DNA of 64,000 bases, from the NCBI GenBank assembly GCA_023284085.1, contig JAKVHY010000010.1, positions 62,001 through 126,000 on the forward strand, read 5' to 3'. This DNA comes from Shewanella benthica. Its GTDB lineage: Bacteria; Pseudomonadota; Gammaproteobacteria; Enterobacterales; Shewanellaceae. This document shows, piece after piece, positions 18,791 to 29,330 of this stretch. The translations under genes and the position numbers were made by a program. How positions within the stretch are numbered: the first letter of the stretch is position 1; each line of letters begins with the position of its first letter. The notes under the pieces were generated by a model. That model was not told the DNA's origin. It was given only the letters and a program-made list of their open reading frames with translations, and searched no databases.

Positions 18791-21045
18791 TAAACTTCCC
18801 CTTTGAGTAATTTGTTTGTATCGGGCTCACCGGAGATGATGCCATTGTGATTGGTTAAACCAGCTGAGTTCAATTCTCGGAGCGCAATCTCTCGGTTGAG
18901 TCCATCGATGAGAGGTCGCAGTGATAGCGGCACTCTATGACTGATAAGTTGTCCCAATGCCTTTAGTAGGCTAGTGATGTCATCACCGCCTTTGGCGTTG
19001 ACTGGCACTGTGCAGCATGGGTAGCTGCTGGCTTCAGCCCCGCAGCTTCTGTCGAGTTTAGCAATCTTGTCGATCAAGGTGCTGTTTTGTCTGTCAGCGC
19101 CGAGTTCGACAAATAGCTTAGCGCCTTGTCGTTGGGCGCTGTGGATTAGCGAGGTAAAGTCCAAGGTATGACAAAAAGTATCGGCGATAGACTTGGCAAT
19201 CATAGTGCTATCAATAACGCCCGTCTCGTTGACGGCCTTATCGCGCCTGTCACCAGACAGGCTCGCAGCACTGATAAACTTGATATCTTGCGGATATTCG
19301 TCACGCAGTGGTTGAGTATAAAACTCAATGACATTTCCATGCTCTTCCATCGCCGGTGTCGTGTGCATTGCGGTCACTCGGTTAGCGGCTATGCCACGCT
19401 TCTTCAGCTTGGTCAGTAGCTCACGGCATTGAGTTTCACAGCCCGCGATCACACAAGTATCGCCCTGAATGATGGCCAGGTATGCACGGGGGAATTCTGG
19501 CAGCAGGGTGTTAATCGGTTCGCTAGGGCTGCGTACTACGAAGCTGTTCCAGACTATTTCGCTATCTGTGTGGTCCAGTTTCCATGCTTGTCTCACTGCA
19601 CTTAGCTGTCCGGATATGGCGGTGGTAAACAAGGGATCCGTTTGGGTCTTGCTTATCAAATCATGGGGATTTTCCCATACGCCAAGGCTGGCCCACATAG
19701 AGGCCTCACCCATGGAGTAACCTAAGGCAAAGTTTGGGGTGATGTTGAACTCTTGCATCAAGAGTTGAGTCAGCAGATAACTGCTGCCAACACCGGCAAT
19801 AGCCAGATCGCCTAGGGGCATGGCCGGGGCAACTTTAGCGTCTAAATGATAGATAGCATCGGCTTGTAACATAGACTTCAGATCGCCCTCACGCTCTAGT
19901 CGTGAGTAGAGTGGTGGGAAGTATCTGTGTAGCTCGCTAAACATGTCGGCATAAACAGTACCTACACCTGGATAGACGAAGGCAAGACCCGCTGTTGCAA
20001 CATTGCCCAATGGCTCCGAGGTGAAGTAACTGCCCGCCGGCGTCTTGTAGCTATGCTGGCCATCCTCAGCCATTACCGCTGGCAATGCTTCAATCATGGC
20101 ACTGATCTCAAGCAGCATAGCGTCAACTGAGCTTGCTTGGAGTGTGACTGCGTAACGGGTGTTGGTCTGCTCGAACGCGATAAGATTATCTCTCATCACA
20201 GTGAGTACTGAATCTGAGTTAGGCTCAGCCAGGAGTTCTGTCTTGAGGCTGCTCAGTGCGGTTAATAGCTCAGCTTGAGTATCACCCGATAGTACAAACT
20301 GTAAGCGCTGACTGTCGACAATCGATTTCGGCGCAATAAAACCTGTACCTTGGGTAATAATAAAGCTGGCATTAATCTGTTTGCCTGCCGAAATATTGTT
20401 AACTGAATGAGAGAAGTTGACCGCAGTCACTCTTGCCTGATGATTTGGCGTAAACCAGTAGTGACTCTTGGCCTGTTTAGGACCTAGTGTGACACCCTGG
20501 TTTACTTCATTTCGAATCGAAGTTCGAGAAGCAAGCTCGGTGATCAACTGGTGAACCGCTGCAAATTTCTGCAGGCTGTCCAGATCATGCAGGTTCTCTA
20601 CCTTACTCACAGTGGCGATATCGCGTTTAGCCTGAGCCAGTGCGAGCACCATGGTCTGCTGTACACCAGCATCACCTTGTTGTATCGCCGCGAGTTGTGC
20701 ATGAGGATGGATTCTAAGCTGCGCCGCTTTGAGCGCAGGCATCATCAACAGGGACTGGCTCGGTGTAGATAACTGAACCAGTTTACCTTCATCGATAGCT
20801 TGGATACTCGCCTTGAGGTTAGCCTCGAAGTCATCGACTTCAATGTTAACAATCTGCTCTGAAGCCCCCTCTTTAGAAGAGAGCAGTCCTGATTGATAAA
20901 GCTCAGGCAGCAGTACCTCGAGTGGATTAGCCGACTGAACATCGCAACATAGTCTTGTCGACGGCAACACTAAAAGCGCGATGCGCAGTGGCATCGCTAC
21001 TTTTTGAGGCGCTTGCTGCTGTTGAGCATTAAGCGTCGGATTCAC
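18790..21045 (-). CDS. pfaB: PfaB, acyltransferase subunit of PUFA synthase
   Basis: A 751-residue protein with an acyltransferase domain whose nucleophile is Ser444 in GYSMGEA. PfaB is thought to influence which final product (EPA or DHA) is released. The N-terminal 300 residues resemble a degenerate ketosynthase-like region. The start is GTG, overlapping the pfaA stop by one base (TAGTG); its stop in turn overlaps pfaC. It is therefore the middle member of a translationally coupled run. No separate Shine-Dalgarno is obvious at the GTG, which fits coupling. Confidence 0.95.
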   Translation of the reverse strand: MNPTLNAQQQQAPQKVAMPLRIALLVLPSTRLCCDVQSANPLEVLLPELYQSGLLSSKEGASEQIVNIEVDDFEANLKASIQAIDEGKLVQLSTPSQSLLMMPALKAAQLRIHPHAQLAAIQQGDAGVQQTMVLALAQAKRDIATVSKVENLHDLDSLQKFAAVHQLITELASRTSIRNEVNQGVTLGPKQAKSHYWFTPNHQARVTAVNFSHSVNNISAGKQINASFIITQGTGFIAPKSIVDSQRLQFVLSGDTQAELLTALSSLKTELLAEPNSDSVLTVMRDNLIAFEQTNTRYAVTLQASSVDAMLLEISAMIEALPAVMAEDGQHSYKTPAGSYFTSEPLGNVATAGLAFVYPGVGTVYADMFSELHRYFPPLYSRLEREGDLKSMLQADAIYHLDAKVAPAMPLGDLAIAGVGSSYLLTQLLMQEFNITPNFALGYSMGEASMWASLGVWENPHDLISKTQTDPLFTTAISGQLSAVRQAWKLDHTDSEIVWNSFVVRSPSEPINTLLPEFPRAYLAIIQGDTCVIAGCETQCRELLTKLKKRGIAANRVTAMHTTPAMEEHGNVIEFYTQPLRDEYPQDIKFISAASLSGDRRDKAVNETGVIDSTMIAKSIADTFCHTLDFTSLIHSAQRQGAKLFVELGADRQNSTLIDKIAKLDRSCGAEASSYPCCTVPVNAKGGDDITSLLKALGQLISHRVPLSLRPLIDGLNREIALRELNSAGLTNHNGIISGEPDTNKLLKGEV

Positions 21046-24000
21046 TATTTAGCCTCACTTGCTTTATCAAGAGCCGCAGAGGGCTCCGCCAAGAATGCAT
21101 CATTCAGGCTCTTGCTGACGGTGACTTTTGCCCCCTTCATCATAGCGCTGAGCTCGCCATTTTCATGGTAAAGCGCGACATTAGCCTGGAGTGAACGAGA
21201 ACTGGTTTTAACCACTTCAAGATCGATAAATCCGCACTCACCAAAGGCCATGGGTTTGTTGGAGATAAACTCACCGATAGCTGATGGCAGACTGGCCGCA
21301 CCGTACTTGAGTCTCGCCCACACCAGCATGGCTTGTAGAAGCAAGTCTTCACCGAAGGGTTGGCTGCCACCAAGATGAGTCGTGGCGACAAAATGACCGC
21401 AATCTTCATCACTGACGTGTGGCAAACGGCAACTGGCTAACAGACCCGAATCATTAAACTGCAATACCTTTTCAATGCCCTGTAAACGGGGTCCGTGGAA
21501 CAGGGTACCGTTACTATAAAGTTCACTCGCAGTAGCGATACACTCACCGGTATCGGTAAATCGCTTAGCTTGTGGCAGTTCAATGGACTCATCACTGACG
21601 AGCGTCGCTTTATATTGCGGACGCCCCTGACAGGTGATCATCGCACTCATGCTACGAGCCGCTGAAGGCTCACTGTTGATTGCAGCTGAAGGCTCTTCTA
21701 ACGGAGTCAGTTCCAGAGTCATCTCTTGAACATCATCATTTTCGAAGATGATCCCTTTAAGCAGCTTATAATCGAGCACTTTTACGCGAGAGCCGAGCAT
21801 TTCGCTTGCCGCTTCGCGCATCCACGCGATTGCACACACTGTTGGTAGCACCGAATTACCGCTAATGCGGTGGTCTTGAATAAAGGCCATAGCATTAGGG
21901 TTTAAGGCTCTTGTTAACGTCAAAGGCGTTAAAGAAACAGGTGCTAGCGGGCGTGATGCAAGTTGCACCTCACCCGCATTAAGCTTTTTTACAGAAGAAC
22001 CTTCTGTAGCAGAGCCTTCAGCGTTTTTTGATTGAGAGCCGTCGCCGCCCTGCATCGAAGTACCAACAAGCAATTGTACACCCGTCTCGCTGAGTAATTG
22101 GGTGGCAAATAACTCGGCGCCAGCCTTGAGTGGGATAACGTACACACCACGGTCGGTAAACATCTTCTTCAGTGTTGGATTCACCATGCCGCCATCCCAA
22201 GGACCCCAGTTAAAGCTCATCACTTTAGCTTGTGGGTTGCGCGCAGTGAACTGCAGTGCTGCCTTGTTAAGGATGTCGTTTGACATGGCGTAGTCACTTT
22301 GACCTGTGTTGCCGTAGAAACCAGCAGCCGATGAGAACATGGCAAGCAGTTTCACCTTGCTCGAATTCAGTACAGCCAGCACAGCCTTCAGACCATTAAC
22401 CTTAGTGCCGTAGACGCGCCCTAACTCTTCAATGGTCTTGTCTTGAATATGCTTATCGGCAAGTACGCCTGCACCGTGGATAAGACCGGTAATGTTGTTA
22501 CTTTTTCCTTTAAGCGCCTTGGAGATAGCAGCTGAATCTGTGACATCCATACTGACATACTCGGCACTTGCACCTACTTGGGCAAAAGCCTCAAGCGCTG
22601 TATTTATCTCGAGTGAGCTTTTAACTGTCCACACTAAGGATTCGACCTGTTTAGGTGTCGGCTTATTACCCGTAGAGATGATGTGAGCAATGGCTGCAGG
22701 TTTAAGTTCGCTGATCTGCTTGTTTTCAGCCCATGTCGGGATAGCAAGTAGCTCGCTACGTCCCGCCAGGATAAAGTGCGACTTTGTACGCTTGGCTAAT
22801 GCCAAGGCACATTCGAAGGTCACTCCTTTAGCTCCCCCGGTCACCAGTATGGTATCTGCGCTGTTTAGTTCACATTTTGCTGTTTTATCGAATGCTTCAC
22901 CGGCAACTAAAGTGGCGCGAGCCACATTGCCCTTTTTATCAAGGGACAAGCCAACTTCTGGCAAGTTAGTTACGCTGTCGAATAGCTCGCTGGTAATAGC
23001 ATCTGCAAGATGGGGTGCATCTAAGTTTGCCGCTATATCAAGTGCACGACAGAAGACCGTTGGCCATTCATGGCTGAGTGTCTTGGTTAAACCTGCCAGA
23101 GCCGCCTGGTTTAGCTCGGCATCTTGCAGAGTTTCTGCGTTCAAGTAACCGAAGCCACCATCGATACGGCTGACGGTGATAAAGCTGCGGCGCTTATCAC
23201 TTGACGCAGTAAGCTTTGGCTGAAGTAGCTTAGCCCAAAGGAAGGCTTGGCTAACATGAGTGAAGCTGTTATCGCTTAGGTTGACTGCATCGCTATTGTT
23301 TTTTGAATCAGCTTCAGGTTGCAGGTGAATGAATCCACCAATTTGACCTAGTTGCTGTTCTATTTGAGCAATAACGGCGCTAATACCCGCTTCATCAGTG
23401 CTCTTTGCTTGGAAGCTTGCGATATCGCTGTTAAGTGGTGATTGAGCATTGCCCTCAGGTAGACGTATAACGGCTACTTTAAGACCTTGCTTTGTCAGTT
23501 TCTCTGCTAACACGCCAGCGTTATGACCATCATCGGTGATCACAAGAGTTGCGTCTGCGGCGAAACAGTTTTTAATCGTGTCCGCCGCATTAAGCTTTTT
23601 TAGCGTTACCTCGCTGTGAGGTGGAAGCTCAATACTCGATGTGATTGTATCCGCGACTGATTTTACCGCATCGGTTGCAGCTGCAATCGTTGAAGTTACA
23701 GCAGCGCCTGCGGCGGCACTTGTATTCGTCAGCTTAGAGTTCATGTAGCTTACGATTTCACCTAGTGTACGACACTCGGCAAGATCTTCAGGGTTTAGCT
23801 CAGGCAAGCCAGGCAGTTCATCTTGAACGGTACCTAAAATCTCGACGCGCTTGATTGAGTCGATACCTAAGTCCGCTTCCATATCCATGCTCAGTTCAAG
23901 CATCTCAGTTGGGTAGCCAGTCTTGTCGGCAACCACTGACATCATAGTGCCTTGAACCTGCTCTGCAGAGAGTGAGCCCTCAGCGGAACTTGTATTAGTC

Positions 24001-27000
24001 GAGCCCTCAGCGGCACTTGTACTAGTCCCTGCAGCTGGCAACTTAGAGTTCATGTAGGCTACGATTTCGCCCAATGTGCGACACTCGGCTAGATCTTCAG
24101 GGTTTAGCTCAGGAAGACCAGGTAGCTCGTCTTGAACTGTACCTAAGATCTCGACGCGCTTGATTGAGTCGATACCAAGATCTGCTTCCATATCCATGCT
24201 CAGTTCAAGCATCTCAGTTGGATAGCCAGTCTTGTCGGCAACCACTGACATCATAGTGGCTTGAACCTGCTCCGCAGAGAGTGAGCCCTCAGCGGAACTT
24301 GTATTAGTCGAGCCCTCTGCGGCACTCACTTGAGGAGCGACAGCAGCGGCACTTGTACTAGTCCCTGCAGCTGGCAACTTAGAGTTCATGTAGGCTACGA
24401 TTTCGCCCAATGTGCGACACTCGGCTAGATCTTCAGGGTTTAGCTCAGGAAGACCCGGTAGCTCGTCTTGAACTGTACCTAAGATTTCGACGCGCTTGAT
24501 TGAGTCGATACCAAGATCGGCTTCCATATCCATGCTCAGTTCAAGCATCTCAGTTGGGTAGCCAGTCTTGTCGGCAACCACTGTCATCATAGTGGCTTGT
24601 ACTTTTTGCGCGCTCAAGGCTGTCTCAGCAGAGAGTGAGCCCTCAGCGGCACTAACGTTATGAGCCGCCACAGCGCTATTAGTAGAGCCAGCGGCTGGAA
24701 GCTTAGAGTTCATATAAGCAACGATTTCGCCCAATGTACGACACTCGGCTAGATCTTCAGGATTAAGCTCTGGCAGACCTGGAAGTTCGTCTTGTACTGT
24801 ACCTAAGATTTCGACACGCTTGATAGAGTCGATGCCTAAATCGGCTTCCATATCCATCTCAAGCTCTAGCATCTCTGTTGGGTAGCCAGTTTTCTCTGCT
24901 ACGACAGACATCATAGTGGCTTGTACTTCTTGCGCGCTCAAGGCTGTCTCAGCAGAGAGTGAGCCTTCAGCGGCACTAACGTTATGAGCCGCCGCAGCGC
25001 TATTAGTAGAGCCAGCGGCTGGAAGCTTAGAGTTCATATAAGCAACGATTTCACCCAATGTGCGACACTCGGCTAGATCTTCAGGGCTAAGCTCTGGCAG
25101 ACCTGGAAGTTCATCTTGTACTGTACCCAGTATTTCGACGCGCTTGATAGAGTCGATGCCTAAATCGGCTTCCATATCCATCTCAAGCTCTAGCATCTCT
25201 GTTGGGTAGCCAGTCTTCTCAGCTACGACAGACATCATAGTGGCTTGTACTTTCTCTGCAGAGAGTGAGCCCTCAGCGGCACTAACATTAGGAGCCGCAG
25301 CACTATTAGTAGAGCCAGCAGCAGGCAACTTAGAGTTCATATAAGCTACGATTTCACCCAATGTACGACACTCGGCTAAATCTTCAGGGCTAAGCTCAGG
25401 CAGACCTGGTAGTTCATCTTGAACAGTACCTAAGATCTCGACGCGCTTAATAGAGTCGATACCTAAATCGGCTTCCATATCCATCTCAAGCTCTAACATC
25501 TCAGTTGGGTAGCCAGTCTTCTCGGCAACTACTTCAAGCATGGTTGCTTGAACCTTAGCAGCAGAGAGTGAGCCCTCAGCGGCACTTGCATTAGTCGGAA
25601 CCACTGGTATCACTACTGACTGTACTGGAGCAGCCTGATGGCTAACGGTCTGTACAGGCTTAGGTGCTTGTACTGCTGCAGGTTTTACTTCGGCTTTAGC
25701 AATAGGTGCTACTACGGGTGCTGCAACCTGAACTGGCGCTACTATAGGCGCAATTACAGCTTGAACAGGAGCAAGAGTTTTAACTGGTTGGGCTGTTGCT
25801 TGTGTAGAGAGCGCTGCCGGCGCGGTGTTAAGCATATTTAATGCAGCAGTGTTGCTACCAGCTTGCATCTCAAGGAATTGAGTGTGGCTGAGTAATGTCT
25901 GAGATTGAAGCTGGTGGAACTGCTCCATAGAGCGTTGTAGGCTCTCTGGAAGCGCAATACCTGCGCCAGCGAGTTTAGTCTGCTCTGTCATCAAGGTGGT
26001 GAAGGTCTCACCGTATTGCTGGGGGATCTGCAGAAATTGTTGATGAAGCTCGGCAGCTTGCTGCTGCGCTGCAAAGAAGTGAGTTAACGCATCGCCGCTA
26101 TTAACGACTATTGATGGCTTGGAATTTTCAGACACTACTAGATTCTCTTGAACTGGTTCGGCATTGGCTGAGATATAAGTTGCTTGTGCGTTGCCTGGCT
26201 GCAGAGATGCAACTTCAACAATCTTTTCAACTTCAACCACTTTTTCTACGATTTTTTCTACTTCAACTATTTTCTCAACCACTTTTTCGACGATCTTCTC
26301 TTCAATAATCGTCGTGCTAGTCACAGTGCCGGTCTCTAATGACTTAGCCATCTTGGCGCGTGTGGCCTTGCTGATATGGTTGACAGCATTTAACGTGATG
26401 TTCATCGGTGATGCTTTAGCTGGCGCAGCAATGTCGGCCTGATATGGGTCGATATTGTCGAGCTTGATGCCTGCAACGGCCATCTGCACCGCGGCTTGCT
26501 TAAGCTGAAGATCGCTATCACCCTTAGGGCTTGGGTTGATAGAGATAGTGCTAATGCCTGCCTTATCTGCAAGGGTGCCCTGTACTAGCTTCTGAAGTAT
26601 GTTCTTTGGACCGAACTCAACAAACACTCGAGCGCCGTCGTTATACATGGCTTCAAGTTCAGCGGTAAAGCGTACCGATTGCAGCATATGCTTCTTAAAC
26701 GAGGCCTTAATTTTGCTGGCTGTGTTGCCGTAAAGCTCACCGGTAGCGTTTGAATAAAGCGCGCGCTTTGGCTTGTTGAACTTGGCGTTATCGATAGCTT
26801 TAGCAAATGGTGCCTGAGCATGACCAACGAGCTCAGTGTGGAATGCGCCAGATACAGGCAGGTTTATCGCCTTATATCCAAGCTCACTAAGTGCTTTGGC
26901 CGCTTCACCGGTAGAAACAGTAGGACCTGCAATGACTGACTGAGTCGGTGCATTGTAGTTAGCCACTTTAACCCCATCGAACTTAGCGATAGTCGCTTCA

Positions 27001-29330
27001 ACGGTTGCTAAGTCTTCAGCAGACTTAGTGATGATAGCGAACATAGCGCCACTATCTTGTACAGAATTAGCAGCTTCTACGCCGTCTTTGGCCGGGGCTT
27101 TAGTTGCCATGGCATCACCACGGGCAAATGCGAGCTGGTAGTAATCTTCACTGGAGATCACACCGGCTGCACACAGAGCACTTAGCTCACCGAAGCTGTG
27201 TCCTGCTACCATGTCGGCATTGAATCCTGCGGCGGTGAATAGCTCATACTGACCCATAGAGATGGCGCCGATGGCACTTTGTGCGTTGGCTGTGTTGGTC
27301 AGTATCGCTTCTTGGGCTTTTAGATCGTCTTTATTAAACACAGGCCTTGGATAAAGTGTCTGTGAAAGCGGGGTCTTATCATTAGCGGCAAAGACTTTAT
27401 CGGCGGTCACAAGTTGCTGACGCATCTCTGGGTAGTAACAGGCAAGGTCGCGACCCATATTGAGGTATTGTGAGCCTTGGCCAGCGAATAGCGCGGCGAC
27501 TTTACCTTCAACACTTGATGCACGGTAGCTGGTGCCGCCAGGTAGCTGCCAAGCGCTATCATTACTGTTATCAGTGAGTTTAGCGACAGCTTGCTTGATC
27601 TGTGTTGCCAGTTCATCGCTTGTGTTAGCCACTAAACCAATACGAGGTGCTTTAGCATCAAGCTCACGAAGAGAGTAATTAGCTGCTGCATCTTTTAAGT
27701 TGAACTCAGCTTGAGTACTCGACGCGGCCAAGCTGTTTAGCTCACTAATGAGCGCATCTTTTGTCGCTGCACTAATAAGGAAGCTTTGAGCGACCTGACG
27801 TTGACGGTATTTAGCTTTCTCGCCGTCATCTCGGCTGTGCTCTTTAGTGTACTCTTCCAATACGAAGTGGAAGTTTGTGCCACCAAAACCAAATGAGCTG
27901 ATACCCGCGCGGCGCGGCGTGCCATCGGCGCGTGGTAGCCAAGGACGAGTCTCGGTATTGAGATAAAATGGTGAGTTCTCAATTTCAAGTTTAGGACTAG
28001 GCTCACTGATGTTGATTGTGGCAGGCAGTACCTTATGATGCAGGGCAAGAGAAGCCTTGATTAGGCCGGCAGTACCTGCGGTCGACTTAGTATGACCGAT
28101 TTGAGATTTCACCGAGCCTAGGGCAATATGTTGCTTAGTGTCATTGCCTTGGCTGAATACCGAGCACAGGCCGGCAAATTCAGCGGCGTCACCGGCAGCG
28201 GTGCCAGTACCATGAGCTTCGATAAGGCCAAGAGTGTGAGGTGCAAAACCTGCGTCGTCATAGGCGCGGTGGAGGGCTTTTGCTTGACCTTCTGGGCGCG
28301 GTGCATAGATAGACTTAAACTTACCGTCCGATGATGAGCCTATACCTCTAATCACTGAGTAGATTCGGTCACCGTCACGCTCGGCATCTTCGAGACGCTT
28401 AAGCGCTATCATGCCGATACCTTCACCTATCATCATGCCTTTAGAGTCGATATCGAAAGGTTGAATGGTTTCGTTGGTGGTAAATGCCGGAGTCTTGGAG
28501 AAGCTCATGTACATAGAGGGTGAGTTATCGGTACACACACCACCTGTGATCATCATCTCTGAGCGACCATCGACCAGTTCACTGACGGCCATACGCATGG
28601 CGGCTAATGAGCCGGCACAAGCAGCGTCGACCACACAGTTCATACCACCTAAGTCGAAACGGTTGGCGATACGACCCGAGATAACGTTACCCAGTGAGCC
28701 TGGGAATGAGTTCTCTTCCCAGTGTACGTACTGGTCCTGGAATTTCTTGATCAGCATTTCGCTGTCAGTGTCGCTGATACCGCTATTCTTGAATACTTTT
28801 TTGAGTACAGGATACTGAAGACGGGCCGTTAAGCTGTGGCTGATCTTCTGTCCGCCACCCACACCCAATGTGATACCAATCTTATCTCTGTCATAACTTT
28901 CAGGAAGATTGGCATCGGCCAACACTTCTTTAGCCACGATCAAAGAGAGCAGCTGTGATGTATCGGTTAACTCCAGGATATTTGGCGGCAGGCCAAATTC
29001 CATTGGGTTGAAGTCGACATCTGGCAGGAAGCCACCACGCTTACAGTAACTCTTATCTGGTGTGCTCTTATTGGCATCATAATAATCTTCGGGTTGCCAA
29101 TGAGTCGATGGCAATTCGGTGATTGCATCGATTTTTTCACTGATCAAGTCCCAGAATTTATTCAGGTAACGAGAGTTAGCAAAGATACTTGCCATGCCGA
29201 CGATGGCGATGGGCATATCTTTAAGACGTTTGTTTAGACGCTTATCGGCTGTCGAGTCTTGTACCGACTCAGGTGCTGATTTTTTATCATTCGCTAAAGG
29301 CTTCTTTGAAGGTTTAGAGGTCTGGCTCAT
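21045..29330 (-). CDS. pfaA: PfaA, PUFA synthase subunit (KS-MAT-6xACP-KR-DH)
   Basis: A 2761-residue iterative synthase. Domains in order: ketosynthase (Cys238 in DAACAGS), malonyl-CoA acyltransferase (Ser712 in GHSFGEL), an EKIVEKVVE-rich linker near 1005-1040, six acyl carrier domains, a ketoreductase (TGGAKG near 2155, Tyr2347), and a C-terminal PKS-type dehydratase-like domain starting near DHRISGNSVLPT. The phosphopantetheine serines lie in LGIDSIK at 1293, 1394, 1502, 1610, 1722 and 1825. Six ACPs and the gene order fit EPA synthases of Shewanella. The ATG overlaps the pfaR stop (TAATG). Activation requires PfaE, encoded 11 kb away. Confidence 0.97.
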   Translation of the reverse strand: MSQTSKPSKKPLANDKKSAPESVQDSTADKRLNKRLKDMPIAIVGMASIFANSRYLNKFWDLISEKIDAITELPSTHWQPEDYYDANKSTPDKSYCKRGGFLPDVDFNPMEFGLPPNILELTDTSQLLSLIVAKEVLADANLPESYDRDKIGITLGVGGGQKISHSLTARLQYPVLKKVFKNSGISDTDSEMLIKKFQDQYVHWEENSFPGSLGNVISGRIANRFDLGGMNCVVDAACAGSLAAMRMAVSELVDGRSEMMITGGVCTDNSPSMYMSFSKTPAFTTNETIQPFDIDSKGMMIGEGIGMIALKRLEDAERDGDRIYSVIRGIGSSSDGKFKSIYAPRPEGQAKALHRAYDDAGFAPHTLGLIEAHGTGTAAGDAAEFAGLCSVFSQGNDTKQHIALGSVKSQIGHTKSTAGTAGLIKASLALHHKVLPATINISEPSPKLEIENSPFYLNTETRPWLPRADGTPRRAGISSFGFGGTNFHFVLEEYTKEHSRDDGEKAKYRQRQVAQSFLISAATKDALISELNSLAASSTQAEFNLKDAAANYSLRELDAKAPRIGLVANTSDELATQIKQAVAKLTDNSNDSAWQLPGGTSYRASSVEGKVAALFAGQGSQYLNMGRDLACYYPEMRQQLVTADKVFAANDKTPLSQTLYPRPVFNKDDLKAQEAILTNTANAQSAIGAISMGQYELFTAAGFNADMVAGHSFGELSALCAAGVISSEDYYQLAFARGDAMATKAPAKDGVEAANSVQDSGAMFAIITKSAEDLATVEATIAKFDGVKVANYNAPTQSVIAGPTVSTGEAAKALSELGYKAINLPVSGAFHTELVGHAQAPFAKAIDNAKFNKPKRALYSNATGELYGNTASKIKASFKKHMLQSVRFTAELEAMYNDGARVFVEFGPKNILQKLVQGTLADKAGISTISINPSPKGDSDLQLKQAAVQMAVAGIKLDNIDPYQADIAAPAKASPMNITLNAVNHISKATRAKMAKSLETGTVTSTTIIEEKIVEKVVEKIVEVEKIVEKVVEVEKIVEVASLQPGNAQATYISANAEPVQENLVVSENSKPSIVVNSGDALTHFFAAQQQAAELHQQFLQIPQQYGETFTTLMTEQTKLAGAGIALPESLQRSMEQFHQLQSQTLLSHTQFLEMQAGSNTAALNMLNTAPAALSTQATAQPVKTLAPVQAVIAPIVAPVQVAAPVVAPIAKAEVKPAAVQAPKPVQTVSHQAAPVQSVVIPVVPTNASAAEGSLSAAKVQATMLEVVAEKTGYPTEMLELEMDMEADLGIDSIKRVEILGTVQDELPGLPELSPEDLAECRTLGEIVAYMNSKLPAAGSTNSAAAPNVSAAEGSLSAEKVQATMMSVVAEKTGYPTEMLELEMDMEADLGIDSIKRVEILGTVQDELPGLPELSPEDLAECRTLGEIVAYMNSKLPAAGSTNSAAAAHNVSAAEGSLSAETALSAQEVQATMMSVVAEKTGYPTEMLELEMDMEADLGIDSIKRVEILGTVQDELPGLPELNPEDLAECRTLGEIVAYMNSKLPAAGSTNSAVAAHNVSAAEGSLSAETALSAQKVQATMMTVVADKTGYPTEMLELSMDMEADLGIDSIKRVEILGTVQDELPGLPELNPEDLAECRTLGEIVAYMNSKLPAAGTSTSAAAVAPQVSAAEGSTNTSSAEGSLSAEQVQATMMSVVADKTGYPTEMLELSMDMEADLGIDSIKRVEILGTVQDELPGLPELNPEDLAECRTLGEIVAYMNSKLPAAGTSTSAAEGSTNTSSAEGSLSAEQVQGTMMSVVADKTGYPTEMLELSMDMEADLGIDSIKRVEILGTVQDELPGLPELNPEDLAECRTLGEIVSYMNSKLTNTSAAAGAAVTSTIAAATDAVKSVADTITSSIELPPHSEVTLKKLNAADTIKNCFAADATLVITDDGHNAGVLAEKLTKQGLKVAVIRLPEGNAQSPLNSDIASFQAKSTDEAGISAVIAQIEQQLGQIGGFIHLQPEADSKNNSDAVNLSDNSFTHVSQAFLWAKLLQPKLTASSDKRRSFITVSRIDGGFGYLNAETLQDAELNQAALAGLTKTLSHEWPTVFCRALDIAANLDAPHLADAITSELFDSVTNLPEVGLSLDKKGNVARATLVAGEAFDKTAKCELNSADTILVTGGAKGVTFECALALAKRTKSHFILAGRSELLAIPTWAENKQISELKPAAIAHIISTGNKPTPKQVESLVWTVKSSLEINTALEAFAQVGASAEYVSMDVTDSAAISKALKGKSNNITGLIHGAGVLADKHIQDKTIEELGRVYGTKVNGLKAVLAVLNSSKVKLLAMFSSAAGFYGNTGQSDYAMSNDILNKAALQFTARNPQAKVMSFNWGPWDGGMVNPTLKKMFTDRGVYVIPLKAGAELFATQLLSETGVQLLVGTSMQGGDGSQSKNAEGSATEGSSVKKLNAGEVQLASRPLAPVSLTPLTLTRALNPNAMAFIQDHRISGNSVLPTVCAIAWMREAASEMLGSRVKVLDYKLLKGIIFENDDVQEMTLELTPLEEPSAAINSEPSAARSMSAMITCQGRPQYKATLVSDESIELPQAKRFTDTGECIATASELYSNGTLFHGPRLQGIEKVLQFNDSGLLASCRLPHVSDEDCGHFVATTHLGGSQPFGEDLLLQAMLVWARLKYGAASLPSAIGEFISNKPMAFGECGFIDLEVVKTSSRSLQANVALYHENGELSAMMKGAKVTVSKSLNDAFLAEPSAALDKASEAK
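23745..25580 (-). repeat. Six tandem acyl-carrier-protein modules inside pfaA
   Basis: The region contains six copies of an ACP-coding unit of roughly 300-335 bp. The 80-residue ACP cores are nearly identical, while Ala/Ser/Thr-rich linkers (repeats of SAAEGSL and NTSSAEGSL) vary in length. Copies 1-3 share AEKTGYP and LELEMDME; copies 4-6 share ADKTGYP and LELSMDME, suggesting block duplication or gene conversion within two subgroups. Confidence 0.92.

Noticed and set aside
22690..23148. 152-codon plus-strand ORF opposite pfaA
   Set aside because: Lies wholly antisense to the ketoreductase region of pfaA, rich in Ala/Ser/Leu as expected for a shadow of a coding strand; no family resemblance.
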